From CAYMWF01 sp964394085 [NCBI: uncultured Gemmatimonadota bacterium] (GTDB lineage Bacteria > GCA-2686955 > CAYMWF01), in the NCBI GenBank assembly GCA_964394085.1, contig CAYMWF010000034.1, positions 1 to 57,799 of the forward strand: a DNA stretch of 57,799 bases, in the 5' to 3' direction. Below are positions 35,367 through 43,883 of the stretch, one piece after another; the stretch's first letter is position 1; every line of letters starts with the position of its first letter. The notes beneath the pieces are model-generated. The model was not told the DNA's origin. It did no database searches and was given only the letters and a program-made list of their open reading frames with translations. The translations under genes were made by a program, and so were the position numbers.

Positions 35367-37085
35367 TCAATGAGCGGCGGAAAGCCGGATGAGGCCGTTC
35401 TTCCTTTCGATCCGGTAACCGGGTTCCGCGTAGAGTCTTTCGAGCAGCGTGGAGATCGGATAATCGGTACTGGTCAGAAAGATATCCCGCCCTTCCATCA
35501 ACCGTTCCCTCACCTGCTCGAAACGCCTCGCCCGTTCCTCGTCCGAGCCGCCGTAAACCTCGAACCAGCGTAAAACCTCTACGTCGGTACGCCTGCTCTC
35601 TACCTCCTGGTAATAATCCTGAATGATCGAATATCCGTGATACCAGTCATCGATCAAAAATGCATCCGGGGGAAACTTCTCCAGCAGTTCGAGGTAATAC
35701 CTCGCTGAATAGTTGTTCCGCTTGTCGGGATTCAGGTAATAGGCGAAGCTGTCTCTTCCCGGCGTATCAGGCACCATCGGGACGAATTCCGCTTGATCCG
35801 GATCGTTCGGGCCCCCTTCGGGAACGAGACCCCGGGTTACGAGCATTTTCGCAAAGTCGACGTTGAATGAGTAAATGACCGGTTTATAGAGAGCGGGGAG
35901 CAGCAGTACGAAACTCGCGATCAGAAGAAGCAGGCGTGAATGTGCGGCCGCCCTCTTCAGCAGGTGCTCGAGACCTGCGGCGAGAAATATGAAGAAGAAG
36001 AGGAAGACGGGGAGATAAAAGAAGATGCGATCCGGGATGTCGTAAAGCAGGACGAAGATGACGTTTACAGCCGAAAGGGCCAGCAGGACGGCGGCAAGCC
36101 CTCTGGACCTGCGCCGTAATCGCAGCAGACCCCCGGCGACAATCACGGCATGGAAGAAATAGACCTGGGCGCAGAGGAAGAAGATGAAACGCAGCGCATG
36201 TCTGCCCAAACCTCCACCCGATATGCCCAGGGAGGATCGAAATTCCCCGCCCGCGATGGCGTTTGCAGTATTCAGCGAACCGTGATCGTGAATGTTCCAG
36301 GCGACCAGGAGCAGGTAGAAGGAAAAACCCGCCGTGAACCATCCAAGGCAAGCTGCAAGACGGCGACCGGAAAGAAAACGAGACCTGTTCGTGATGACCA
36401 GAAATAAAAAAAGCACCGGTGCGAACAGGGCGGGATGCTGGTGATTGGCAAGACCGAGCCCGAAGAGGTACGATGCGAGGTAGAGGGTGCGCCATGTACG
36501 CCCCCTCCGGAACATCAGCACGAGGAGCAGTATCAACAGCGTGAAGAAGCTGTTCAGCGTATAAACTTCAGCTTCGGTGCTCAACCACCACAGTGTATGA
36601 GACGTGATCGCCGCCAGGGCTGTAATAAACGAGGCGGCAAGAGCTATTCCGCCCGATCCGCGTTTGATCCTTCCGGATCCGCGGATCTTTTCATTCGAGA
36701 GATTTCCGGAAGGATCGGTCGAGAGTCCTTCCCGCCCCCGCCGCCGAATTCCGGCGGGGAAACCGGCGTTGACATGGTGTATCAACACTTCGTACACGAG
36801 GAGAAACAGCGTGAGAACGGTGCAGGCTCCGAAAAATGCCGAAACGAGGTTCAGCCTGAAAGCCGGGTCCCCGCCGAACGGCGACATGATGAAAATCCGG
36901 CCGATCGTCATGAAAAGCGGATGATCGGTCGAGCCGACCCCGAGATCGAGTTGAAACGCCTTCCGGGTGAATATCGGGCTGTCGATATATCCGACCGTGG
37001 GGAGCAGTGTCAGTCTGTACCAGCACAGGGAGAGCAGAAAAAGCAGGATTCCCGCACCCCATTTCCGCAACGATTCGAAAGGCAT
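35367..37085 (-). CDS. DUF2723 integral membrane protein (TMEM260-like glycosyltransferase family)
   Basis: 572 residues from ATG (complement 37085), chosen for the GGGAGG site just upstream; the frame is open to 37313. The first span is followed by GYIDSPIFTRKAFQLDLGVGSTDHPLFM in the first outer loop, cut here as GVGSTDHPLF, with acidic residues where GT-C enzymes bind the sugar donor. About ten spans and a soluble C-terminal part (NNYSARYYLELLEKFP, VLRWFEVYG, STDYP) follow. TMEM260, the human relative, is an O-mannosyltransferase, so protein or lipid glycosylation is likely. It is convergent with the AlkP-type gene and divergent from the DHH gene. Confidence 0.75.
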   Translation of the reverse strand: MPFESLRKWGAGILLFLLSLCWYRLTLLPTVGYIDSPIFTRKAFQLDLGVGSTDHPLFMTIGRIFIMSPFGGDPAFRLNLVSAFFGACTVLTLFLLVYEVLIHHVNAGFPAGIRRRGREGLSTDPSGNLSNEKIRGSGRIKRGSGGIALAASFITALAAITSHTLWWLSTEAEVYTLNSFFTLLILLLVLMFRRGRTWRTLYLASYLFGLGLANHQHPALFAPVLFLFLVITNRSRFLSGRRLAACLGWFTAGFSFYLLLVAWNIHDHGSLNTANAIAGGEFRSSLGISGGGLGRHALRFIFFLCAQVYFFHAVIVAGGLLRLRRRSRGLAAVLLALSAVNVIFVLLYDIPDRIFFYLPVFLFFFIFLAAGLEHLLKRAAAHSRLLLLIASFVLLLPALYKPVIYSFNVDFAKMLVTRGLVPEGGPNDPDQAEFVPMVPDTPGRDSFAYYLNPDKRNNYSARYYLELLEKFPPDAFLIDDWYHGYSIIQDYYQEVESRRTDVEVLRWFEVYGGSDEERARRFEQVRERLMEGRDIFLTSTDYPISTLLERLYAEPGYRIERKNGLIRLSAAH

Positions 37086-37155
37086 CGAGTTCTCCCTCCC
37101 CTTCATTCTGAAGATGAACGTTCTCCCCGGGGGAGCCTTCCCCGAGACAAAGTGG

Positions 37156-37184
37156 TTGAATGACATGTTAACATATGACATAAC
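37156..37184 (+). promoter_or_regulatory. Promoter of the DHH gene with a palindrome in the spacer
   Basis: TTGAAT (37156-37161), 17-bp spacer, CATAAC (37179-37184). The spacer contains the perfect 10-bp palindrome ATGTTAACAT (37165-37174), a natural position for a repressor. Confidence 0.5.
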
Positions 37185-37227
37185 CTTTTCTACAAAAGAG
37201 TGAGGCTCTTTGGAGGGAGATGAATAA

Positions 37228-38208
37228 ATGCTCGGCCGTATTGTTGCACATGACGATTTCGACGGCGCCGCCTGCGCGGCGATAGTTTCAGCCGCCCTGG
37301 GTATCGATTCCATCGTTTATACAGGCCCGAAAAGCATTGAAGCGGGAGAATTCCCCATCGATGATAATGACGTCGTGGTGGATCTGCCCTATCCGCTTAC
37401 CTGCGGTATGTGGTTCGACCATCACGCGGGAAACCGGGAGAACCTGGAGCTTCGCGGCCTGGACCCGGACGGGATTCCCGGCCGATTCAAGGAAGCCCCG
37501 AGCTGCGCACGGGTGGTATACGGCTATTTTCTCGATCAAGAGGATAACGATTTGCCGGCGTATTTTGAAGAACTCGTTGCGGCTGCGGATAAGATCGACT
37601 CTTTCGATTACGCTTCGGTCGATGAGTGGCGCGAGGAAACTCCCGCCCATATAGTTGATTGGGCCATCAAGGCTCCGTCACCGCACCGGGGAGCCCGGTT
37701 CGAAAAACTCGCCGGGATAGCAAGGCTGATGAGGGACGTTCCTCTCGACGAAGTCGCCGCCGTTTCCGAAATCGTCGAGTGGGCCGGGGAATTCCACGAC
37801 CAGGAGCGCAAAACCCTCGATCTCATAAGCGGTTCGGCGGCATATCATCCGGGCGATGAAGATCGCCGGCTCGTTATCCTGGACATGACCAGGCATCGTC
37901 GTCCGCCGAGAATAATCAAGAATCTCGCCTTTCTGCAGCACAGCAGGGCCGAAGCAGTGCTCGAAATCAATAACCGGATGCGCCGGGGAGTGAAGACGAA
38001 TGATCTTACTTTTTCAATTTCGCTGAATCTCTTCATGTCCCGATCGTCCCATTCCAAGGATCTCGGTGAGATCATGCGCACTCTCAATATCGGCGACGGG
38101 CACCCCGGGGCTGCCGCGGGAAGCCTGGACTGCGGTTCGAAAAACGAAATGCTTCGTCTGAAACAGGACGTTGCCGATCGTATCGTCGAGCTGTATCTTT
38201 CCATGTAA
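37228..38208 (+). CDS. DHH-family phosphoesterase
   Basis: 326 residues; GGAGGGAG lies before ATG 37228. AHDDFDGAACAAI gives the DFDG metal motif (about 10-13), VVVDLPYP a second acidic site, and WFDHHAG the DHH motif. NRMRRG and GDGHPGAAAGS form the C-terminal DHHA1-like part. Such enzymes cleave phosphodiesters of small nucleotides, short RNA or polyphosphate. The order of motifs fits the nanoRNase/exopolyphosphatase-like branch, without CBS or GGDEF domains. It appears to head a plus-strand operon with the LbH and GT2 genes. Confidence 0.8.
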   Translation: MLGRIVAHDDFDGAACAAIVSAALGIDSIVYTGPKSIEAGEFPIDDNDVVVDLPYPLTCGMWFDHHAGNRENLELRGLDPDGIPGRFKEAPSCARVVYGYFLDQEDNDLPAYFEELVAAADKIDSFDYASVDEWREETPAHIVDWAIKAPSPHRGARFEKLAGIARLMRDVPLDEVAAVSEIVEWAGEFHDQERKTLDLISGSAAYHPGDEDRRLVILDMTRHRRPPRIIKNLAFLQHSRAEAVLEINNRMRRGVKTNDLTFSISLNLFMSRSSHSKDLGEIMRTLNIGDGHPGAAAGSLDCGSKNEMLRLKQDVADRIVELYLSM

Positions 38209-38244
38209 TCGACCAGCCGGCCTTTTTGAATTACAGGAGTTGCC

Positions 38245-38295
38245 GTGGATATCCTGAATCAGCCGTGCCGGGAGCCGGGACGGGAATACAAATGA
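38245..38295 (+). CDS. Possible 16-codon leader peptide coupled to the LbH gene
   Basis: GTG 38245 is preceded by AGGAG at 5-nt spacing and is followed by 15 codons ending in a TGA that overlaps the ATG of the LbH gene (ATGA). The peptide reads MDILNQPCREPGREYK. The LbH gene itself has only a weak site, so translation of this short frame could feed its start. It may also be chance. Confidence 0.35.
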   Translation: MDILNQPCREPGREYK

Positions 38296-39530
38296 AAGCC
38301 TATATCGTCAAAACGAGAACCATAATAGAACCTTTCGGCGATCCTGCGACCGATACTCCGGTATTCAATGTTCCGCTGACCCGGGCGAGAGCGGCGGTAT
38401 TCCAGCGTGCGGGACTGGAACCCGCAGAGGTGGCATCCGTCGATTCGATCCCGGCCGCCGGACCCAAGTTCGTCGCTTTCGACCACCTTCACATCACGGA
38501 GCTCCTGCTCAAAGATTTCGTTGCCCTGAGCCGGCGTAACGGAAACCGGGCAAGGCTGGGCATCCGCGATTCCCTCTTTATAAGGATGACCGAACCGATA
38601 CAGTCACTGGAGAAAGATGAAGAAGGAAACAGGCTTTTCGATCTGTTCTACATTCCGGATGGGCCCTTCGACGACGAAAACGGATGGCGGACGACGGCGA
38701 TCGATCCCCGTGAAGATGCCCGCAGGATCGAGCTCCCTGCTACAATGCTCTCGCCTGAAGAATCGCAGTTCCCCATCACTTCAAGGCAGGCCTGGCATCT
38801 GAAGCACTGGGTGCATATCCTTCGTGCGAATTATTTCGGAATCACGGGCAAGGCGGCCGAACTTAAAGAAACTGGAAAGCTGCGGGTCCTCGCCGCCGTT
38901 CTCAAGGCTCGCTCGATAAACAAATGGAAGGTCGCCGCCGGACTCAACAGGATCGGCTCGAAGTGCGACATTCATCCCACAGCGATTGTCGAGGCTTCAG
39001 AGCTGGGAGACGGGGTCAGGATAGGAGCCAATGCGCTTGTGCGGGGGTGCGTTCTCGGAGATGGTGTCTTTATAGAGGATATGGCTCAGGTAACGTTCAG
39101 CACCCTCGGCAGCGGGTCCATCGTGCATAAAACCTGCGTTCTGAACTACTCGGTCCTCTACCCGGGCACGGCATCGGGAAACAAGATACTCCAGTTCGCG
39201 GTTCTCGGCAGGAATGTCATAACGACGCACGGCAGTAATCTGCTCGATTACTCCCTGACGCCCGACCCGATCAAGGTCGAGCATGAGGGTAAGCTCGTCT
39301 CTACCGGTTCCCGCTATATCGGATGCTGCCTGGGCCACGATGTGAAACTCGGAATAGGGAGCTACGTTGCGCCGGGAAGAGCCTTCCCGAACGGATACTG
39401 TATCGTGCGCAATCCTGACAACACCCTTTTCAAAATGCCACCGGACCTTCCCGCAGGCGAGTTTCTTTACGTCAAAGACGGGACTCTCGTACCTCTGCGC
39501 CGGTCCGGCGTAAAAAAGGGCGAGAATTGA
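38292..39530 (+). CDS. LbH-family protein, paralogue 1 (nucleotidyltransferase-like N-terminus plus left-handed beta-helix)
   Basis: 412 residues from ATG 38292, fixed by alignment with the two paralogues that also start MKAY/MKAF. The N-terminus (MKAYIVKTRTIIEPFGDP, then VAFDHLHITELLLKDF) resembles a degenerate sugar nucleotidyltransferase fold. A middle segment carries WHLKHWVHILRANY. From IGSKCDIHPTAIVEAS on, hexapeptide turns (LGDGVRIGANA, LGDGVFIED, GCCLGHDVKLGIGSYVAPG) form a left-handed beta-helix of the acyltransferase/GlmU kind. No signal peptide or membrane span, so cytoplasmic. It is followed by a GT2 gene. Activity is unknown. Confidence 0.75.
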   Translation: MKAYIVKTRTIIEPFGDPATDTPVFNVPLTRARAAVFQRAGLEPAEVASVDSIPAAGPKFVAFDHLHITELLLKDFVALSRRNGNRARLGIRDSLFIRMTEPIQSLEKDEEGNRLFDLFYIPDGPFDDENGWRTTAIDPREDARRIELPATMLSPEESQFPITSRQAWHLKHWVHILRANYFGITGKAAELKETGKLRVLAAVLKARSINKWKVAAGLNRIGSKCDIHPTAIVEASELGDGVRIGANALVRGCVLGDGVFIEDMAQVTFSTLGSGSIVHKTCVLNYSVLYPGTASGNKILQFAVLGRNVITTHGSNLLDYSLTPDPIKVEHEGKLVSTGSRYIGCCLGHDVKLGIGSYVAPGRAFPNGYCIVRNPDNTLFKMPPDLPAGEFLYVKDGTLVPLRRSGVKKGEN

Positions 39531-39572
39531 ACCCCCGCCGGCCCGGTCGGCGCGAGAAAACAGAATCATGAC

Positions 39573-40763
39573 ATGAACGTATTCGATCTTTTTATCCTGC
39601 TTCTCACATTGTACTGGCTGAGCCGGATCCTGCTTCTGCTGTCGGGGCAGGAGGGTACGGTCACCCTCGAACCCGGAGAGAAGAACGAGGCCGAAGTTCG
39701 TGATGGAGGTGAGCTGCCCTTCGTATCCGTTTTAATCCCGGCCCGCAACGAGGAAGATAACATCGGTGAGTGCCTCGACTCCATCCTGGCGCAGGATTAC
39801 GGTTCGTACGAGGTGCTGGTGGTTGACGACCAGTCGACCGACGGCACGGCCCGTCTGGTCGAAGAACGCGCTGCGTCCTCTCCCCGCGTCAAACTGATCC
39901 CGGGGAAAACGCTTCCGGACGGCTGGCTGGGGAAACCTTTCGCTCTCCACCAGGCTTACGAGGCTGCAGAGGGTGATTTTTTCTGGATGATTGACGCCGA
40001 CACCCGCCACCATCCACAGGGCTTGAGCTCGGTTGTAGACTTCGCCCTCAACCGGAAAGCCGCCCTTGTTACCCTGGTTCCGCGCCTCGAGGGAGCGAGT
40101 TTCTGGGAAAAGGCGGTGCAGCCGCTTTTTTATACCTGGTTCGACCGCAGGATGTTCGACCGTGTGAACAACCCGGACGTTTCTGACGTTGTAGCCTGCG
40201 GACCCTATTTCCTTGTAACCCGCGCCTGCTATGAAAAAGTCGGAGGTTTCGAAGCCCACAGGGATAAGCTTCTGGAAGACCTGGAATTCGCGCGATCCGT
40301 CAAAAGCTCGGGGGAGAGGTTCCTGCTGGCTAAAGGCCTCGATCTCTATACGCTCCGGATGTACCGCGGAGCGGGAGGGTTGTGGAAGGGGTGGACCAAG
40401 ACTTTCGGCGGAGGTCTTGCGGGGCGTCGCTGGCTGGGCTTTTTCCTGGCTGTCTCCCTCCTTTTACTTTCTGTCACACCGTTCCTGCTTCCCCTGGCAG
40501 GGGTATGGCGCCTGTTATCCGGAGCCGCGGGATGGACGGGATTCGCAGGTTGTTTCGCACCCGCAACCCTCATTCTGTTTTTCCGGTTCAGGAGCGACAG
40601 GATGAATCGCCAGGATGCCAGATACGGACCGACCCACCCGCTTGGAGCTCTTTTTATGGCTTTTGTCATGGTAAAGGCGGGATTTTCGGGCGGCGGTGTT
40701 GAATGGAAGGGTCGTACCTACGTTGAAACCGGGCATACCGCCGGAGGATACACCGGTAAGTAA
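39573..40763 (+). CDS. GT2 glycosyltransferase, HpnB/CrtQ-like, membrane-anchored (1)
   Basis: 396 residues. An N-terminal span, then VSVLIPARNEEDNIGECLDS, VVDDQSTDGT, the donor motif IDADT, a LPDGWLGKPFALHQAY segment and LLEDLEFA place it in GT2. The GWxGKxxALxQ and terminal EWKGRTY motifs are shared with the two GT2 proteins at 42687 and 43880 and with hopanoid/carotenoid-type glycosyltransferases. Two or three spans end the protein. It likely transfers sugar to a lipid on the inner membrane face. Confidence 0.82.
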   Translation: MNVFDLFILLLTLYWLSRILLLLSGQEGTVTLEPGEKNEAEVRDGGELPFVSVLIPARNEEDNIGECLDSILAQDYGSYEVLVVDDQSTDGTARLVEERAASSPRVKLIPGKTLPDGWLGKPFALHQAYEAAEGDFFWMIDADTRHHPQGLSSVVDFALNRKAALVTLVPRLEGASFWEKAVQPLFYTWFDRRMFDRVNNPDVSDVVACGPYFLVTRACYEKVGGFEAHRDKLLEDLEFARSVKSSGERFLLAKGLDLYTLRMYRGAGGLWKGWTKTFGGGLAGRRWLGFFLAVSLLLLSVTPFLLPLAGVWRLLSGAAGWTGFAGCFAPATLILFFRFRSDRMNRQDARYGPTHPLGALFMAFVMVKAGFSGGGVEWKGRTYVETGHTAGGYTGK

Positions 40764-40814
40764 ATTTTCATTCAAATAACGAACGAAAATTAGAAGAAAC
40801 AGCGGGAAACAAGG

Positions 40815-42506
40815 ATGCAAAGCAGAGGATCCCACTACGTAATCGGGCTCGACGGGGCCGATTTCGCCGTGCTGAAGCGTTTCAGCCTGCCCGCTCTTTC
40901 CAGGCTGGCGGAGGAGGGGGTTTCTGGCCCTCTCGAGAGCGTGGTGCCGCCTCAAACCGCCCCGGCCTGGACATCATTCCGCACGGGGTGCCTCCCGGGT
41001 GTCACCGGGATCTATGATTTCACCAGACCGGTCAGGGATCAGTACAGAGAAAAACCTGTAACGGGAGACGATTGTCTGGTTCCCTCATTCTGGGAACTTC
41101 CTGCCTGTTCGAACCTTCGCACCCTGGCCTTGAACATACCGCTTACACACCCCGCACGCGAACTTAACGGCGCTATGATTACCGGGTTCATGACGCCGGG
41201 CTCCCGGCTTGACGCCTCGTGGCCTTCCGACCTTCTCGCCCGTATTGAAACCGGACGGGGAAGATACCCGTTCTACCTTGAGACCCGCACCGACGATCCG
41301 GACGAGTTTTTTGACGCAATCGGCAACATGCTCGACTACAAGCGGGGGGTATTCGAGGAACTGACCGCCGCGGAGAAATACGATTTCGCAATCATCCACA
41401 TATGGGGCACTGATCGCCTGGCTCATGCAATGTGGGATCTCCTGTCCGCTGAAAATCCGGATGACCTGCCTCGTGAGAAACGCAGGCTGTATGAACGAGC
41501 CGCTGATTACCTGGCCAGAGTGGATCAATTCGTCGGAGACACGGCAGAACGCCTCTGCTCCGAAGACACACTATGGATCATCTCGGATCATGGCTTCGGA
41601 ACGGCCACCCACGGGGTCGACCTCAACGTCTGGCTCTATGAGAACGGCTACCTTGCTCTGCGGAACACCCCGGCTTCCCGGCTCCGGCGCGCAGCCTGGC
41701 GGAGAGGTTTCAATCCTTCCAGCCTGGTAAACAGGAAAGCGGAAAAGGATAAAATGAAGCGGCCCCGGCGAAGACTCCTCAAGATCCCTGTGCGGCCGCG
41801 TCCCATGACCGATATCATTGGAGCCCTTACCGCGCGGCGGAGGTTGTTCCTGTCCATGGCCGACGTGGACTGGTCGAAAACCGCCGCATATTCGCCGTTC
41901 GGGCTGGGCCATATACGGCTCAATAAGAAGGGAAGGGAACCGCAGGGGATAATTGAATCCGGGTCGGATGAAAGCAGAGTGCTTCAAGATCTCAGCAAGG
42001 CTCTGGAGCGGACGCCTCTTGAAACTCCCCATGGGAAAGTCTTTTATCCGAAAACCGCCGCAGCGGCTGATCTTTTCGGTGCCGGTCGCGCGCCCGGCGG
42101 TCCGGACCTCTATTTTCTCAGTCACGATTCAGGTTTTCTCGCATTGAATGTTTTTTCTTTCAGCTCGTCGCGACCGGTTGCCGGGCTGCCTGATGGGTAC
42201 GGATATCACAGGCAGAACGGCGTGCTCATAGCGGCGGGAAAAAATCTCAGGACGAAATTCAAAATCGGTGGTGCGAGAATCATCGATATCGCCCCCACGC
42301 TCATGCATCTGTCAGGAGCGCCCGTTCCGGAGGATATGAACGGCACTGTGCTGGAACATGCGCTGGATCCGGAGTTTCTTTCATCCACTCCGCCGGAAAG
42401 ATCGGGAAGGATGCCCCGCCTCTCGGGTGTTGACGCCGGCACTGTGGAATCGGACGGGGATGAACTGATGGAGCGATTGAAGGGGCTGGGATATGTCGGG
42501 GATTAA
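40815..42506 (+). CDS. Soluble AlkP-superfamily phosphodiesterase/pyrophosphatase
   Basis: 563 residues with no signal or membrane span. All expected active-site motifs are present: VIGLDGADF, the nucleophile Thr in PPQTAPAWTSFRTG, IHIWGTDRLAHAMW (Asp and His ligands), IISDHGFGTATHGVD, YHRQNGVLIAAG, and the C-terminal PTLMHLSGAPVPEDMNG and GLGYVGD. Related proteins often accompany glycan or lipid export genes. It follows the GT2 gene on the same strand and ends the operon before the promoter at 42597. Confidence 0.85.
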   Translation: MQSRGSHYVIGLDGADFAVLKRFSLPALSRLAEEGVSGPLESVVPPQTAPAWTSFRTGCLPGVTGIYDFTRPVRDQYREKPVTGDDCLVPSFWELPACSNLRTLALNIPLTHPARELNGAMITGFMTPGSRLDASWPSDLLARIETGRGRYPFYLETRTDDPDEFFDAIGNMLDYKRGVFEELTAAEKYDFAIIHIWGTDRLAHAMWDLLSAENPDDLPREKRRLYERAADYLARVDQFVGDTAERLCSEDTLWIISDHGFGTATHGVDLNVWLYENGYLALRNTPASRLRRAAWRRGFNPSSLVNRKAEKDKMKRPRRRLLKIPVRPRPMTDIIGALTARRRLFLSMADVDWSKTAAYSPFGLGHIRLNKKGREPQGIIESGSDESRVLQDLSKALERTPLETPHGKVFYPKTAAAADLFGAGRAPGGPDLYFLSHDSGFLALNVFSFSSSRPVAGLPDGYGYHRQNGVLIAAGKNLRTKFKIGGARIIDIAPTLMHLSGAPVPEDMNGTVLEHALDPEFLSSTPPERSGRMPRLSGVDAGTVESDGDELMERLKGLGYVGD

Positions 42507-42596
42507 TCGACTGAAATTAACGCTGCAATGTTGTGCCTGATATAATAAGAGAAGACCGTGCGCTTTCTGCGATGTCATGCAAAATGGTTTAAAGTA

Positions 42597-42625
42597 TTGA
42601 GTTTCGTTGCATAAACAGCTATCTT
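42597..42625 (+). promoter_or_regulatory. Promoter of the GT2 pair
   Basis: TTGAGT (42597-42602), 17-bp spacer, TATCTT (42620-42625). The predicted start near 42632 leaves about 55 nt before the proposed ATC start codon. The gene-free stretch 42507-42596 otherwise shows only an isolated TATAAT at 42541. Confidence 0.55.
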
Positions 42626-42686
42626 TGCAGGGTCTGAAACCTTTCACGGGGTCTCCTTTCGGAAAATCAGAGAAGGAGGACAACCA

Positions 42687-43883
42687 ATCGTTACTCATAT
42701 TTTACCTTTATTCCTGATACTGGTTACTCTGGCGGTGTTATATTTCCACCTGACCTCGATCTACAGGTGGGACAGGCTGATCCAGTCCAAGGTCTACCTT
42801 TCCCGCTCTTCGCCCAAGATCGAGGAAGCCGCGTCGCCTCTCGTCTCAGTGGTCGTACCTGCACGGAATGAAGAAGAAAACATAGCGACTTTCCTGGCCT
42901 CACTGCTCGCCCAGTCGTACCCGTCCTTCGAGATCGTGGCGGTAAACGACGGATCCACCGATCGCACACTCGAGGTGATAGAAAACTTCGCGGCCCGCAA
43001 CGAACGTGTGAAAGTAGTGGATATCCAGGAAAAACCGCAGGGATGGGCCGGTAAAACCTATGCTTTGCACCGGGGGCAGGAGGTTGCCGACGGTGATCTG
43101 CTGCTCTTCATGGATGCCGATACATCCGCCGAACACACGTTTATCGCCAGGGCGGTGAACTACCTGAAAGAGAACAGGCTCGACTTCATCACCTTTGCGG
43201 CCAAACCGATATTCCTCGGGTTCTGGGACGGACCGGTCCTCGCCATCATGGGGGCCCGTCTTTGCGATAATATAAGAAAGGTCAACGATCCCGGGAGCAC
43301 TTCGGGGGGAGCGAACGGCGCTTTCCTCCTTTTCAACAGGAAAGTCTACAAGCAGGTCAACGGTTTCGAGGGAGTCAAGAACGAGGTGCTCGAAGACCAG
43401 ATCCTGGGTGAAAAAGTCAAGCGGCTCGGCGCCGGGGTCGCTTATCTTCTCGCTCCCGAGTTCCTGACGCAGAGAATGTACGCCGGAAGCGAAGCCCTGG
43501 CTCAGGCCGTGGCCCGGGTTTTCTACCACGGGGGCATGTCCACACTCCGGAAATTAGCCCTTGCGATTCTCGCCCCGCTGATACTTTGCGGGCTCTACCT
43601 GACGCCGTGGCTGGTTACGGTGCTCAGTATTCCGGTCGGACTTTCTCTGGAATGGTGGGCGATCCTCCGCCTTGCGCTGACACTCCTCGGCCTGGGGACT
43701 CTCTTCGCATACGCATACTCGCACCTGGTCATCAGCCGGATAATGCGAACGGGGTTTACATATTTTCTTCTCGAACCTCTTGCCGTGCTTCTCCTCTGCC
43801 TATACATCTGGAAATCGATAATAGGTTCTCTCACGGGCAAACAGCCGGTCTGGAAAGGAAGAGCGTACGGGAGCGCCGGATGA
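42687..43883 (+). CDS. GT2 glycosyltransferase, HpnB/CrtQ-like (2), apparently starting at ATC
   Basis: About 398 residues. AAGGAGG (42673-42679) is a perfect ribosome site, but the codon 7 nt later is ATC, and no ATG, GTG or TTG occurs in frame until GTG 42735, which would cut through the first membrane span (IVTHILPLFLILVTLAVLYF). Downstream: VSVVVPARNEEENIATFL, VNDGSTDRT, GWAGKTYALHRG, MDADTSAEH, EDQILGEK and QRMYAG, with C-terminal spans and VWKGRAYG. The ALAQAV region replaces the usual LWxGW. It is translationally coupled to the next GT2 by ATGA. Confidence 0.8.
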   Translation: MVTHILPLFLILVTLAVLYFHLTSIYRWDRLIQSKVYLSRSSPKIEEAASPLVSVVVPARNEEENIATFLASLLAQSYPSFEIVAVNDGSTDRTLEVIENFAARNERVKVVDIQEKPQGWAGKTYALHRGQEVADGDLLLFMDADTSAEHTFIARAVNYLKENRLDFITFAAKPIFLGFWDGPVLAIMGARLCDNIRKVNDPGSTSGGANGAFLLFNRKVYKQVNGFEGVKNEVLEDQILGEKVKRLGAGVAYLLAPEFLTQRMYAGSEALAQAVARVFYHGGMSTLRKLALAILAPLILCGLYLTPWLVTVLSIPVGLSLEWWAILRLALTLLGLGTLFAYAYSHLVISRIMRTGFTYFLLEPLAVLLLCLYIWKSIIGSLTGKQPVWKGRAYGSAG

